Assembly: GCA_965112735.1 (NCBI GenBank)
Contig: OZ218950.1
Coordinates: forward strand, 1,488,001 to 1,552,000
Source of the DNA: Phaeosaccion multiseriatum
Taxonomy: Eukaryota > Ochrophyta, other classes
DNA: 64,000 nucleotides
Direction: 5' to 3'
Below are positions 1-11,416 of the stretch, in pieces. A model generated the notes under the pieces. That model searched no databases. It saw only the letters and a list, made by a program, of their open reading frames with translations, and was not told where the DNA came from. The stretch's first letter is position 1, and each line of letters starts with the position of its first letter. The position numbers and the translations under genes were made by a program.

Positions 1-3000
1 GGAGGAGGAGGAGTGCGTGTATGCCACCTCTCTACTGAGCGGCGAGCCATGGCGACAGAAGCGCTGCACAGGGAGGTGGAGAGAGTGGGGCCCCGTACGG
101 CCCTTCCAGCTCTCAGACAGCTTCTAGCGAGGGATCGGCAAGTAGCAGCAGCTGCTGCAGCAGCAGTTGGTGATTCAGCAGCAGGGGAGGCGACAACTGG
201 TGGAACTCTAGGTCCAACTGGGGGGCCGTCCACTTCTGCATCTGCCTCTGCTGCGAGTGGCTCTGTCTCTGCCTCCCGCTTTAGGGGCTGTGGGTGGCTC
301 CGAGGAGAGGCGGGTACACTAATGTCGAGGCTTGTTCTCCGGCCGGGGGGCGTGGAGGCCACGTTGCATCTGTTCTTGGGAGGCATGGGTGAAGTCGAAA
401 ACACGCAGGCGATTGACAAAGTGGCAGGTCTGCTGGCGGCGGCTCCGAAGGGCATAGGTGAGGAGGGAAGAGAGAGGAGGAGGGCACGTCTAATGGGAGT
501 GTTAGAGAGGCTCATAGAGAGAAGAGAGTGGGTGGGTGCGGTGTCTATTGCATGACACGTCCTACGTCTTCCTGCCCTTCCCTGTCTATGCAGGTAAGGA
601 CGAGTATGTGGCGGCGGTTGCCCCCCAGCTTCTTCAGCTTGTGCGCTACGAGGGCCCGAAGGTTAGAGACTCAGTGGACCTCCACCCTCCTTTGGAGATC
701 AGCTTTCACTCAGACTCTCGCAAACACACTCACCCACCTACCTACCTGCCTACCTACCTACCTACGTACCTACTAATATACCCATCCTCACGCCCTCTCC
801 CTGTGATGCTACTACGTTCTGTTACATGTGCACCAACGAGCAGGGCGTGGTAGTGGCCCGTGTGGTGGCGTTGGTGGTGGGGAAACTCTCCGAGAGCATG
901 ACCGCCAGCTGTGAGGACCTCGTCCTTCGGCCCTTACTCGCCCCCTTCAGCGCCATCGTGCCATCAGCAGCAGCAGCACCAGCAGTTGGTGATACTGCAG
1001 CAGGAGCAGTTGGTGATACCCCTGTATCGTCAAGAGGTGCGGAGACCACTCAACGTCTAGGCTCGGATACCCGTCGATCGCAGGGTTCATCAAGCGACTG
1101 CTCCTGGCGCCAAGTCTCTTCGGAAGAAGAGGTGGCCACTTGTATGGCGTGTGTGGAGAAGCTCTTGCTCTCCGGTCCACCCCACGCGGCGTTGATCGAC
1201 TCGTTGTGCCGAGTGGGGCTCGTAGGGGTCTTGTTCCGTCTCTACTGCTTTTGCGCCCTTGACTTTAAGCTCTGCAATCTTCTCTCTTCCTGCCGGGCGC
1301 TCCTGACCTATCTCCTGACGCACCGCACAGAGCAGGCGTGTCAAGGGGTGGTAGAGTGTTTGGAGACCGTGGCAGGGAGGGGCAGGGGTAGCGTAGGCAG
1401 CAGCGGCAGCAGAGGCAGCAGTGGCAGCAGCGGAAACGGGGGCGGAGGCGGAGGCGGCGCCTCAGAGGCTAGGAATGGTGACCATCGCTTCGCTCCTGGG
1501 GGAACGGGGGGTGCAGTTGTGCAGGTGCGGATCAGCAGCAGCAGCAGTAGTGGTGGTAGTAGTAATAGTAGTAGTAGCCACAGCAACCTCTTCTCTTCGG
1601 CGAGCAGCAGGCCGGGCGAGGAGGAAGGCACTGACGCGATAGGAGGTATCTTGGGGGAATTACTGGGGGCGCAGATGGGGCTCGGATTGGGCTTGGAGGG
1701 AGCAGGATTGGGAAGGGAGGTGGAGGAAGAGGTGGGGCGGTTGCTGGCTGCTCGAGTCGGCTCTATGCAGGCAGCGGAGCAGCGAGCGACAGCAGTGGCG
1801 GATCTGCTGGCAGGGCTTCCCGAGGACTGCGTTGCGGCGGGAAATGTATTCGCCAGCCTGTTGGAGAGATACTTGGTGCTCAAGCAGCAGGAGGAGAACC
1901 AACAGCAACGGTTAATACAGCAGGAGGAAGCAGAGACCGACAGGGCGGCTGTGGGATCGGAAATAGTGGCGGTGATGGTGGCCGTAATGGCGGAGAAGAT
2001 CGGGCCTGCCGTACTGCGAAGCGGCCTCCAAGTACTGCAAGTGGTCAAGTCTGTCTTGCAACACGAGGCAGCTAAGCATGAGGCAGCAGCGGCAGCAGCA
2101 GCAGCAGTAGCAAGAACAGCAGTTGGTGATACCGGGGAGGGGGAGGCCGACGAAGCAGAATGGTATGCGGGGGGTGACGACGCAGAGGACGGCGACGAGG
2201 AGGAGGAGGAGGAGGAGGACGACGACGACGAGGAGGAGGAAGCGAGCGTGTTTGGCCTCGGCAGCGGCTCTGGAGGACTGTGCGAGGTGTGCCTGGGAAT
2301 GCTCTCCACCGTATTGGATATGGGGGAGGAGCAGCGCCCACCGGAGGAGGAAGCCGAGATCAGGGCGATGATCCTTCCGCTCCAGCAGTTGGCCCAGGCA
2401 GCAAGTAGCCATAGCAGCAGCAGCGGTAGTAGTTGGAGTAGTAGTAGTGGGGGAGGGGGAGGGGGGGGCGCGGATTGGGGGCCGCGGAGGCGAAAGAGGC
2501 GGAGAAAGGACGCAGCTGTGGTGGCAGAGCTTGCGTCGGCGCTGCTCCCAGCCATTTTGTGCAGGGGACTGTCGCTGAAGGAGAGGAGAGAGGGGAGGGA
2601 GGCACTGGCGAGTGTGAGTGCGATGCATAACACGACGAGCAGTGAGATGCGCGGTGGGACGGGAAAGAAGGGAAGGGGAAGTGACGGGGGTGGTAAGGAG
2701 GGGGCTGATGTTGGTGATCGGTCGTCGTCGTCTTTGAGCCTGGCAAAGAGGATGGAGAAGGTGCTGGTCACTGTAGAGGGAGACCTCGCTTCTGAGTTGC
2801 CGCCCTTGAGAGCCAGGGGCGTGGTGACCTTAACCCGGCTGCTCAAAGAATTAGTGATTGGAGGACTGGAGCGGCAGGGGCACCAGCAAGAGGAGAGCGA
2901 AAGCAGGAGGAGGAAGGTGATGGTGATGGAGGTGAATGCAAGCAGCGAAAACGACAAGACTGAGGGCAGCGACGAGAAGGAGAACACGGACTTACTGGAT

Positions 3001-3745
3001 GACGCCTTGGTGCTCCGCTTGGTGGATATTTATGCGGCGATGACCCTCGACAAGGAGAGCTATGTTTACCTTGCTGCGATTCAGGGCCTTGCCACACTCG
3101 CGGAGGCCATGCCTGCCTTTGCGCTCCCCGAAATTGTACGCTTGTTTGTCGGAGGAGGGACAGGAGCAGGAGGAGGAGGAGGGAGGGAAGAGGAAGGGGC
3201 GGCGACGAAAGCAGGGATGGGTCTGGAGCAGCGACTGAAGCTCGGCGAAGCGTTGGCCTGCGCAGCGCGGAGATGTGGGGATGCGATGCCCAAGTACGCC
3301 CACTTGTTCGTAGGGGCCTTTGTGCGAGGCGCGAGGGAGAGGGTGGGGATGGCAGAGGATGGTACCGAAGCTGACACTGAGGAAACGCAAAGGGCGTTGG
3401 CAGAGCTGCGGGTGCCGCCTACGATACGGCAACTTCAGGAGCAGCGGCAGCAGCAGGAAGACCAGGAGGAGGACGAGGAGGACGGGGGGGGGGGGGTGGA
3501 GGAGGGGGGAGAGCAGGAGGGAGAGAAAGGGAGCAAGGAGAAGGGAAGCGCCTCCTCGTCGTCGTCGCCAGCCCTGGTGCTGCATCTGCGAGAGCGTATC
3601 GGTTTCCGCGCGTCGTGTTTGTCCAACCTAGCGGAAGTGTGCGAGTTGCTGCACTGGTCACTGCGACCCTTCGCCACCGACCTCATCGACCTTGCCGTCA
3701 ACACGCTGCGCTTGGAAGTGGGATACGCCGAAGGTATCTGTGTAC

Positions 3746-3785
<40 letters not shown>

Positions 3786-4493
3786 ATGTGACGCATCTGT
3801 CCGTCGAATAATACTTAGGTGCGCATCCTTCAGCAAGCTCATTTGGCCCTTTTCTCCCTACGTCCCCGCCCTCTCTCCCTCCTCCCTCTCGTTTCCCTCC
3901 GCTGCCCTCCGTCCTTCTCCCTCTTCCCTCGCTCCCCTCCCTCCCTCCCTCCCCTCTCTTTCCCGTCCCTCCTTCTCCCCCTCCCCTGCCTCTCCTCCCT
4001 CCCTCCTCACTCTCGTTTCCCTCCCTCCCCTCCCTGGCTCCCCTCCCTCCTTCTCCCCCTCGCCTTCCTCTCCTCCCTCCCTCCCTCCGTTCCCTCTCTC
4101 CCTCCCTCCTCCCTCTCGTTTCCCTCCCTCCCCTCCCTGCCCCCCCCCCCCCCTCCTTCTCCTCCCTCGCTCCCCTCTCTTTGCCCTCCCTCCCCTCCCT
4201 GGCTCCCCTCCCTCCTTCTCCCCCTCCCCTCCCTCTCCTCCCCCTCCACAGAGGCCGTGTCCGTGCGTCGCGGTGCGGCCTATCTTCTGAGCCATGTGCT
4301 CCGTGGCAGCGGCGAAGACGTACTGACCATCCTCCAAGCCAATCTCAAGCCTGTGTATCGAGCGCTGAAGCGGGCCACACTGAGGCAACATGAGCCAGAT
4401 GCAGTGACGAGGTTTCACGCGGGGCAAGGAGTCGCGCTCCTGGACACTGTGATGCGGCGCTTGTTTGTGCAAGCGGCAGCGGCCAGGGGATGA
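1..4493 (+). CDS. TANGO6: TANGO6/Rtp1-like HEAT-repeat protein, 5' end off the window
   Basis: Large helical-repeat protein; the family is linked to RNA polymerase II assembly/import (yeast Rtp1) and to Golgi/ER organisation (TANGO6). Exons as read: start of window to about 535, 594-661, 844-3733 and 4252-4493; the last three joins keep phase. The first junction is uncertain: a weak GTGCGG donor at 536 joined to 594 gives a continuous frame, and other choices exist. The open frame reaches base 1, so ATG 49 may be internal. Family signals are 'SYVYLAAIQGLATLAEAMP' (about 3059-3115, RTP1_C1-like), 'RASCLSNLAEVCELLHWSL' (about 3610-3665) and 'VSVRRGAAYLLSHVL' in the last exon (RTP1_C2-like). Between these lie long Ser, Gly, Glu/Asp and Ala runs that look like unstructured inserts. 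The intron 3734-4251 is almost pure CT. Three copies of the AVGD-encoding motif lie in exon 3 and one degenerate copy in exon 1. Confidence 0.75.
982..1019 (+). repeat. Dispersed motif GCAGTTGGTGATAC, two exonic copies
   Basis: Perfect copies at 982-995 and 1006-1019, 24 bp apart, encode AVGDT in the TANGO6-like exon 3. Further copies in other genes are at 163-176, 2119-2132, 8457-8470, 8616-8629, 19722-19735, 23519-23532 and 29839-29852, perfect or with one or two changes. Confidence 0.85.
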
Positions 4494-5625
4494 TAGGTAG
4501 TCAAGAGGAGAGGGTGTTCTCCTGTTGTTGTTGTTGTTGTTGTTGTTGTTATTGTTGTTGCTTCTTGTTGTTGTCGTCGTCTTCTGTGAGGCTGCTGGTG
4601 AGGGAGGAAGGAAGGAAGGAAAGTAGGAAGGGGATGTGCGGAAGGAAGCAAGTCAGTGGGCAATAGTGTGGGGTGGCGCATCTGTCTCGATGGGTGTACC
4701 TAAGCTCCAACACAGACTCTCTCAACGTGTGTGAATAGGATACGGGCAGGGAGGAGGGTAAGAGAGGGAAAGAGAGACAAGTCGGCCGTGTAATGAGCTT
4801 CCCTTACCCTCTTTCTCGAACCGATGCGTCCTCCGTGCTGTCTTCTCCGGCCTCTGTCCCACTCTTATGCTCCCACTGGTGCCACACCATCGCTGTGACT
4901 CCTTTCCGCTTTCATGGGGCTTTCGAGGAAGAGGGCAGGGTGCAGGGTGCGGTTTGGAGCATAGAAAGAGGATGGACAGGGAGAGAAATAGAGAGAGCGC
5001 GTGCGAGAGAGAGAGGGGGGGGGAGCTTTCCGTATCGAGTTATGAAGACACCGAGAGAGCGAGCGGTATGAGTGCTAGTTTGTACACCACCTCTGCAAGC
5101 CCTTCTTTCCTGCACTCACACATGCCATTCCTCTTCTCCATGTCTCCCCCCCCCCCCTCTCTCTCTCTCTTCCTCCCCCTGCCTCTCTCCCTCTCATTAG
5201 AGATCCACACCCGCCATTTGGGGGGGTGCTTCAGGAGACGTGGACGGATGGGTGGAGGAGGAGCCACTGGTGACAAACTTCTCCGTACCTCACCCTCCCA
5301 CCCTCAGCTGCTCAGGCTGCCGAAGACTGGCAATGATTGCGGTCTGGTTCTGGTGGGCTGGTGTTCGACTTGTTTAAATGCCCCTCAATCTGCAATTTTC
5401 ACCACCACGATCACCCCCCTGTCCCCTCCCTTCTTGGCCCCAGCTTGGACACACATGGTGGGCGTGTGGTGATGGGTACCTGGAGAGCGAGCGAGTGGCT
5501 GAGAACGCCCACAGTGCCATCGATGCATACACACACACATATACACACTCACACGCGCGCGAAAGCAGACGCACACACACAAACACACACACACACCCAT
5601 ACACACACACACTCTCACTTGGGCG

Positions 5626-5671
<46 letters not shown>

Positions 5672-6252
5672 ATGACCGGAAGGGTGGGGACGACGGTAAT
5701 GGGGGATAGTATGGGGGCTTGCTGTACTCGTCGGCTGCCTATCAGCAGAAGAGAAGCGGAGGGGAGTACGGGAGAGGCCGGGTACTCGGAGAAGAGACGA
5801 GGTGGAGGGTGGTCGAGTCGGGATACTGCCATCCCCGGGGTGGAAGTGCCTCTACAGAGACAAGAGAGAAGAAGGTTTGCCACATTTGCGGGCAGCGCGG
5901 CGAAGCCAGCAGAGTGGTTTAGAGGACTTGTTTCTCTTATCAGACAGAGAACAGATGCAGTAGCGTCCTCTCTTCCTGGCTGGCAGCGGAGTCGAGGCGT
6001 GCAAAGACGGAACCTGTGGAAAGGGAAATCCGCACCTTTGGGAGGAGCACAGAGGAGCGGCAGGGCTTCCAACAGCGGAAACAGCAGCAGTAGGAAGGAG
6101 AAGTGCTTCTTTCCAGTCTCGTGGGGATCTTCACGGGCATGGTGGCCTCTGCTGCTGAAAAATTGCCATGGGAGGCGGAGTCAAGTGAAAATTGAACCTC
6201 GTGCCAGATCGAAAGAGGATCCTGCTAGGGGCCAAAACGCTCGCATCGCAGC
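4494..6252. other. Intergenic region with (GTT)n and (CA)n tracts, no gene seen
   Basis: This separates the TANGO6-like stop from the next likely start. It holds a (GTT)n tract at about 4522-4570, a GA-rich stretch near 4975-5020, a C-run near 5148 and CA repeats from about 5526 to 5669. Open frames here run through the CA repeat and show no recognisable protein sequence. Confidence 0.6.
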
Positions 6253-9200
6253 ATGGGAAGGAAGGAGAGGCAGGGCGGGTTAAGGTTTACTGTCGGAGGT
6301 ATAGGTGGAAACAGGGATGGCGGCGGCCGCAGGGGTAAAAGTGGGGCGCGGAGTGGTGGCAGTGGCAGCGCGTCCAACAAAAAGGGAGCCAGTGCGGTGG
6401 CTTATGCAGACGCTCGCAGGGAATACCCGGCTCACGAGGAGGAGCTTAGGGCTCTGATTGATGCGCTCTCCCCGGAGGATGACGATGCTGCCGGCAAGGT
6501 GAAGGCGTGGACTGAGCAGCAGCTGGCCGGCACCTCTTCACCAGACCAGGCGCGGGCCTCTATGAAACTCTTCGTCAAGCACGTAACAGAGGTGAGGAAC
6601 GCATGTAATCAATTTACTAGTAAGCTATGGGCCTTCCTTGTTTGCACGGTGGCGCGTACCCTGTCGATAGGAGTAGCAGCGACGAGAAAGGGGATGATGA
6701 GGGAAGGAAAGGGTGGCAAAGGCAATATCTGTTTGATTGGCCAAACTCTCTTGTCGGAGTTGTGGTGGCCTCTCGTCTTCCTCGTAGACACAGGGAGGGA
6801 GAAGGAGTACGGCAGCGAGTAGTAGGGGAAATGCCCACACCTCTCCTCTCCCTATCCTTACGCCAACTTTGCTCGGCCCTTCTCCTCCTCCATCCCCCCC
6901 GTCTCTCCTCCGAAGGCTCTGGACTTTGATCCGAAGGACGTGTGGAAAACCTGCGCTCTACTCATTGCGGTGCACCGGGTTCTCAAAGAGGTGTGTGCTT
7001 TGAATGGAAGAGACAAGAGAAGGAGGGGTGGGGCGGTGGTAGTGTTGTGTTGTATGTACGCACACTTGTGTGGTCCTCCCTCCCATCTGACAAGCTTGCC
7101 GAGTGGGCTCCCGCGCTCTCTCTCTCTTGAAAGACAATCCTTACGCTGAGCTCGCGAATCGCTTTCCCCTACTGCAGATGATGCTTGCAAAACATGAACC
7201 TCACCCCATCAAGCTCATCCCTCCCCTCCCCTCCCCTCTCCTCCCCACCAATGTCATCGGGAAACAAACAAACGCACAAACACACATTCAGGTGTACATG
7301 CTAGAAGCTTCCTCTTCCTTTCAAAGGGAAGACTGGGCGAGTCTGTGTGCGACATTGCTGAAGCGAGTCGGCAAGGGAGGGCTGGACGAGGCCTCGCTCA
7401 AGAGGGCGGAAGTGGCGGTGCACTACTTCGGCAAGAAGGAAATTGTGCCCGAGAAAGACGCCAGTGATGCATTGAAGCAAGTCAAGGAGCTGTCAGCCCT
7501 CGGCGAAAAGGTGAGCTTGGGAAGTGTTGGTGAATTACTAAAAGGGTGGGGGCAAGAGCGGGACACATGTATAAGTGTGTAGAACGGACATCGAACAGGG
7601 TGGGGGCTCTTTCCCTTCCCTGGGTCCTTGGGCTCATTGATTTTTTGCTCTTTTTCTCTCTCGCCCTCCCCCCCTTACCTACGATTGCTCTGGCCAGGTT
7701 ATCCAGCAAAACGCAAGCGAGTGCGAAAAGAAGTTTCTGAGGAACAGGTCCACAAGAAAGAAGGCTAGGGAGGAGTACGCGAGAGAAAAGGAGGAGGAGG
7801 TAAGGAAAGCGGCGGAGGAGGCGAAGAAAGAGGAGGAGAAGAGCAGAAGGAAGGCCTCACATCCAGCTCTAGGCGGCACATTCCTAGCAGTAATGCGTGA
7901 TCAGCAACTCGATGGTCGGCAGCGACCAACGCGAAAGTTGAAGGTTGCAAACTTGGTGGCTGCGAATCCTCAGACACTCAAGAAGAGCACAGGGAACGGG
8001 GTTCTTCCCTCGCAGGCCGCCCGTAGACGCTCAGATTTGTGGGATACGCCTCAACAGAGCAAGAGCAGCGCAGCTTCCTCCCAAGCTGGTCATTCGGACT
8101 TCACGACCAGCAAAAGAAGGGCTGAGGCGGAGGCTGCTGTTGCTGCTGTTGCTGCTGCTGCTGCTGCTCCTACTGCCACTGCTGCGGGTCAGGCAGGCGG
8201 TGGTGCAGTTGAGCAGCAAGGGAGGCTCCTCGGGTCAGCGCTTGGCGGGGAGGGGGGGGGGGCTGGTGCTGAGGCAGCTGCAGCTGCTCCTGTTGCTGCT
8301 GCATACGTGATTGATAGGCTGCAGAGAACTAAAAAGGGGAAACACCAGGCCACCGCGAAGGAAATTGCCTTGCATGATCGAAAGAAATCCGAGAACAAAC
8401 ACAAGGGAGGGTCTGGTGCGGCAGCCGCGCCGCCTGTTTCGGCCGGAGCAGCAGCAGCAGTTCGTGATACAGCAGCAGCAGTCCTGGCACCAGCAGTAGC
8501 CGGGATGGTAGATTTACGAGGCAGAGAAGAGAAAGAGGAGAAGTTGCACAAGGCAGAGCAGGGGACGAGAGGGGAGGTTGAGCAAGGGCGTGGTGAGGCG
8601 GAAGTCAAGGCAACAGCAGTTGGTCATACAGCAGCAGCCGCAACTACTGCAGAGCGGGTCGAAGTGCCTCTTCAGGAAGAGGTGCAAGGGAACAGCGGGG
8701 CAGAAGTTGGGCCTCCACAGCAACAGAAGACGACGGAGGACAAGACGAAAGGAAACTCGGAGGCAGAGGGAGAGGGGGCGGCGAAGCCAGCGGTGAAGCC
8801 AGCGGTGAAGCCAGCGGTGCCATCAAAGGAAGGGGAGGAGGAGAAGGAGGAGGAGGAGGAGGAGGAGGAGGAGGAGGAGGAGGAGGAGGAGGAGGAGAAG
8901 AACTGCCGGGAAGCTGCCACCACCAAGGAAGAGGAGAAGAGGGAGGAGGAGGATAAGGAAAGGGAAACGGCCAAGAGGAGGTACGACGCCTTGAACAAGA
9001 AAGCCGATCGACTCCACAGAGAAGAGAGTAAGGACGATGTGGGGGAGAATGACGATGGAGAGGAGGAAGAGGGCGAGATTGGAGAGGTGGTAGATCCCCC
9101 CTTACTGCGAACGGAACTGCCTGGAGATGAGCGAAGGGGGGGCGGTAGAGACAGGGATAGACACGTGGGCAGGGAGGGGCAAAGGACAGCAGGTGGAGCG

Positions 9201-11416
9201 GGCCCCGCAGAAGGGACGAGGGGCACAAGTCGCAGTCGTCCAGGGAGATGGGGAGCGAAGGACGGCGAGGAAGACCTTCGTGAGAGGCTTAACAGTCGAA
9301 GGAAGGCGGCGAGCCTGGGCCGTTCCGAGAGGGGTGACCAGCAGCGGTTGGTGGAGCAGCAGCAGCACGTATTGGCAAAGCTAGAGCAACAACGGCAGCA
9401 GCAGGAGCAGTTGCAGCAACAGCAACGGATTGACTATAGAGAGGGTAGAGATGGGGAGAGAAAGGGACTGAGAGAGTTGGAGGGCGGCAGGGGGGGTCGG
9501 GGGGGAGAGAGGAAGGCATTCGTCGACATCAGCAGCAGCCGCATGAGGAGGAAGGGCTTGTGCATCACTGGCGAACGAAGGGGAGTGGAAGTCTGTCTTT
9601 CGATGGCGCGGACAAAAACACCCACGACCCCCTTCCACTATTGAAGAAAGTAAGCAGTGGGGTGGGGGTGGGGGTGGGGTCTCTGGCTCACACTGCCATA
9701 CCTCAGCAGGACAGCAGTAGACAGCATCCGGCGGCGGCTGCCGTAGAGGGTATGGCCAGGACTCGGCAGGGGCAGGGACAGCACCAGCACCAGCAGTTAG
9801 TGACGCGAGGCGACGAACGGGAGGCAGGACGTGTGTCTGACTCATCCCGTCATGACCGGGACAGGGCTGGCAGCAAGGATGGCGGTAGACTGGGGGCTGC
9901 TGACAAGGCGGAACAGAGTATCAAGAAGGAGAGGAGCAAAGCTGTGAGAGACGAATTCAGAAATGCTACGAAAGGAGGAGGAGGAGGAGGAGGAGGAGGA
10001 GGAGGAGGAGGTGAGGGGTCTGCGGGCGGCAGCAGCCACCACCACCTGGAGCGTGAGAGGGCACCAAATGACAGCGGTCGGGAAGGAGACAAGAAGCGGG
10101 AGGGGGGGAAAGAGGCTGCTTTGAGGGACCGGGCGGGGGGGAGGGAGGGGAGGGAGAAGGAGACTGCAGGAAGACGGAAAAGCAGCAGCAGCAGCAGCAG
10201 CAGACAGGAGACGATGTCGACGAGTGCTGCCGCCACTCCGAGAGGGGAGGGACGCCAAGGGAGAAGCCCCCCTCCCTCTTCTGGGAGGGACTATGTCGAC
10301 GAGGGTGCTTCTACTTTTTCTTCTCGTGCTTCTGCTCGTGTTCCTCCGGAGAGCAGTCGAGGAGGGCGTTGGGGGTCGGGTGACGAGGACTGGCCTGCTT
10401 CTCCTCGGTCTCCTGGTGCTGCTGCTGGTGCCCCACTGGCGAGAGGAGGGGAGAGGGACTCTCGAAAGAGAGGGCGAGATGAGGACTCACGGGGAGACGA
10501 ACGGAGAGGAGGAGGTAGAGGAGGCAGGGGATCTGGAGCAAGAGACTACAGCCGGGAGGAACGAGAGTGGGAGCGGGAAAGGGGAAGAAGAGAAGGAGAA
10601 GGAGGAGGAAGAGGAGGGGGAAGAGGGGGGGGCGAGTATGAGAGAGAAAGGGGAGAAAGGGAGTGGAACGAGAGGGGGAGAGGGGGGGAGACTCAGATGG
10701 AAGCGGGGTGGGAGAGAGAGGACCGAGGAGACTACAGGCTTGAAGAACGACGTGGAGGAGCCGTGGGGAGTGAGCGAGAGAGAGACATTGATAGAGAACG
10801 GGAGTGGAGGGATGCACCACGGCAGAAGGAGAGGGAACGAGAGAGAGAGGGGGGCAGCAGAGGCGGTGGGCGTGGCGTGGAGGACAGACAGAGGGAACGA
10901 GAGAGGGACTATCGAAGAGAAAGAAGAGGTGGCGATGGTCGCGTCAGTGGGTGGCATCATGGGGACGACGTTGGCGGTGATCGCGACAGGTACGGAGGAG
11001 GAGAGGGGGGAGGCAGGGAGGACTACAGAGAAGGAGGAGGAAGAGATGGAGAGCGGGGAAGCAGCAGAGACAGAGACGGCGGAAGAGGGGCGAGGGGCTC
11101 CCTTCATCACCGAGATCGAGATCGAGATCGAGATCGAGATCGAGATCGAGGAGGAAGAGAAACTTCTGCTCAGGAGGAGAAGAAGCGAAGGTACAACGAG
11201 GGGGAGGCAGCCGCAGCTGCAGTAGCTGCGCGGCGAAGGGGGAGGAGGAGGAAGGCAGGAGAAGGGGAGCAGGTCCGACCCCCACCAAGAAAGGTCGGAT
11301 CGGGGAGGGGGAGAGGAGTCCAGAGCGGGAGTGGGGGACACAAACGCTTCGTAGGGGCGGGGTCAGTGGGGGGCAGCAGAGTAGCGACGGAGAGGACTCC
11401 GATATGGATATGGTGA
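6253..11416 (+). CDS. Large protein with helical N-terminus and RS/RD-rich region; probably the 5' part of the cyclin gene
   Basis: Not recognised as a known family. ATG 6253 opens a basic Gly/Arg stretch, then a helical section. Exons 6253-6591, 6916-6990, 7292-7510 and 7698 onward all join in phase 0. The helical part includes 'LRALIDALSPEDDDAAGKVK', 'LDFDPKDVWKTCALLIAVHR' and 'LKRAEVAVHYFGKKEIVPEK', followed by a Lys/Glu coiled segment. From about 8100 it is Ala/Gln/Glu-rich with a long Glu run (8845-8895). The first frame stops at 9642, but the frame open from 9560 to 11416 reads as a natural RS/RE/RD domain, ending in an RD repeat at 11111-11152. The change of frame between about 9485 and 9600 falls beside long G-runs, so an assembly indel, an unseen intron or a real break are all possible. 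This composition suits a nuclear splicing or transcription factor. See the cyclin entry for why both may be one gene. Confidence 0.5.
11111..11152 (+). repeat. Hexanucleotide GAGATC tandem repeat encoding Arg-Asp
   Basis: About seven tandem copies of a 6-bp unit encode alternating Arg and Asp in the frame that also encodes the flanking RS/RE-rich protein. The unit length keeps the reading frame, so expansion or contraction is tolerated. Confidence 0.75.

Noticed and set aside
1341-2987. 548-codon minus-strand open frame opposite the TANGO6-like exon
   Set aside because: The plus strand here is purine-rich and T-poor, so the complement lacks stop codons by composition. The frame is Ser/Leu/Pro low complexity with no domain, and the plus frame has family signals.
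5374-6283. Long frames on both strands through the CA repeat at 5.5-5.7 kb
   Set aside because: Most of their length is translated (CA)n (His-Thr, Cys-Val), with no recognisable sequence outside it.
7103-7180. Possible extra exon encoding DNPYAELANRFPLLQ
   Set aside because: The text looks coding, but no acceptor joins it in phase to the exon ending at 6990, while 6990 to 7292 joins cleanly. Kept as intron, noting it could be an alternative exon.
10224-11341. Overlapping 333-codon (+) and 284-codon (-) frames inside the RS/RD region
   Set aside because: GA-rich repeats leave all frames open. The frame reading RE/RD/RS dipeptides is the protein-like one; the others are Glu/Gly/Thr or Ser/Leu/Pro noise.
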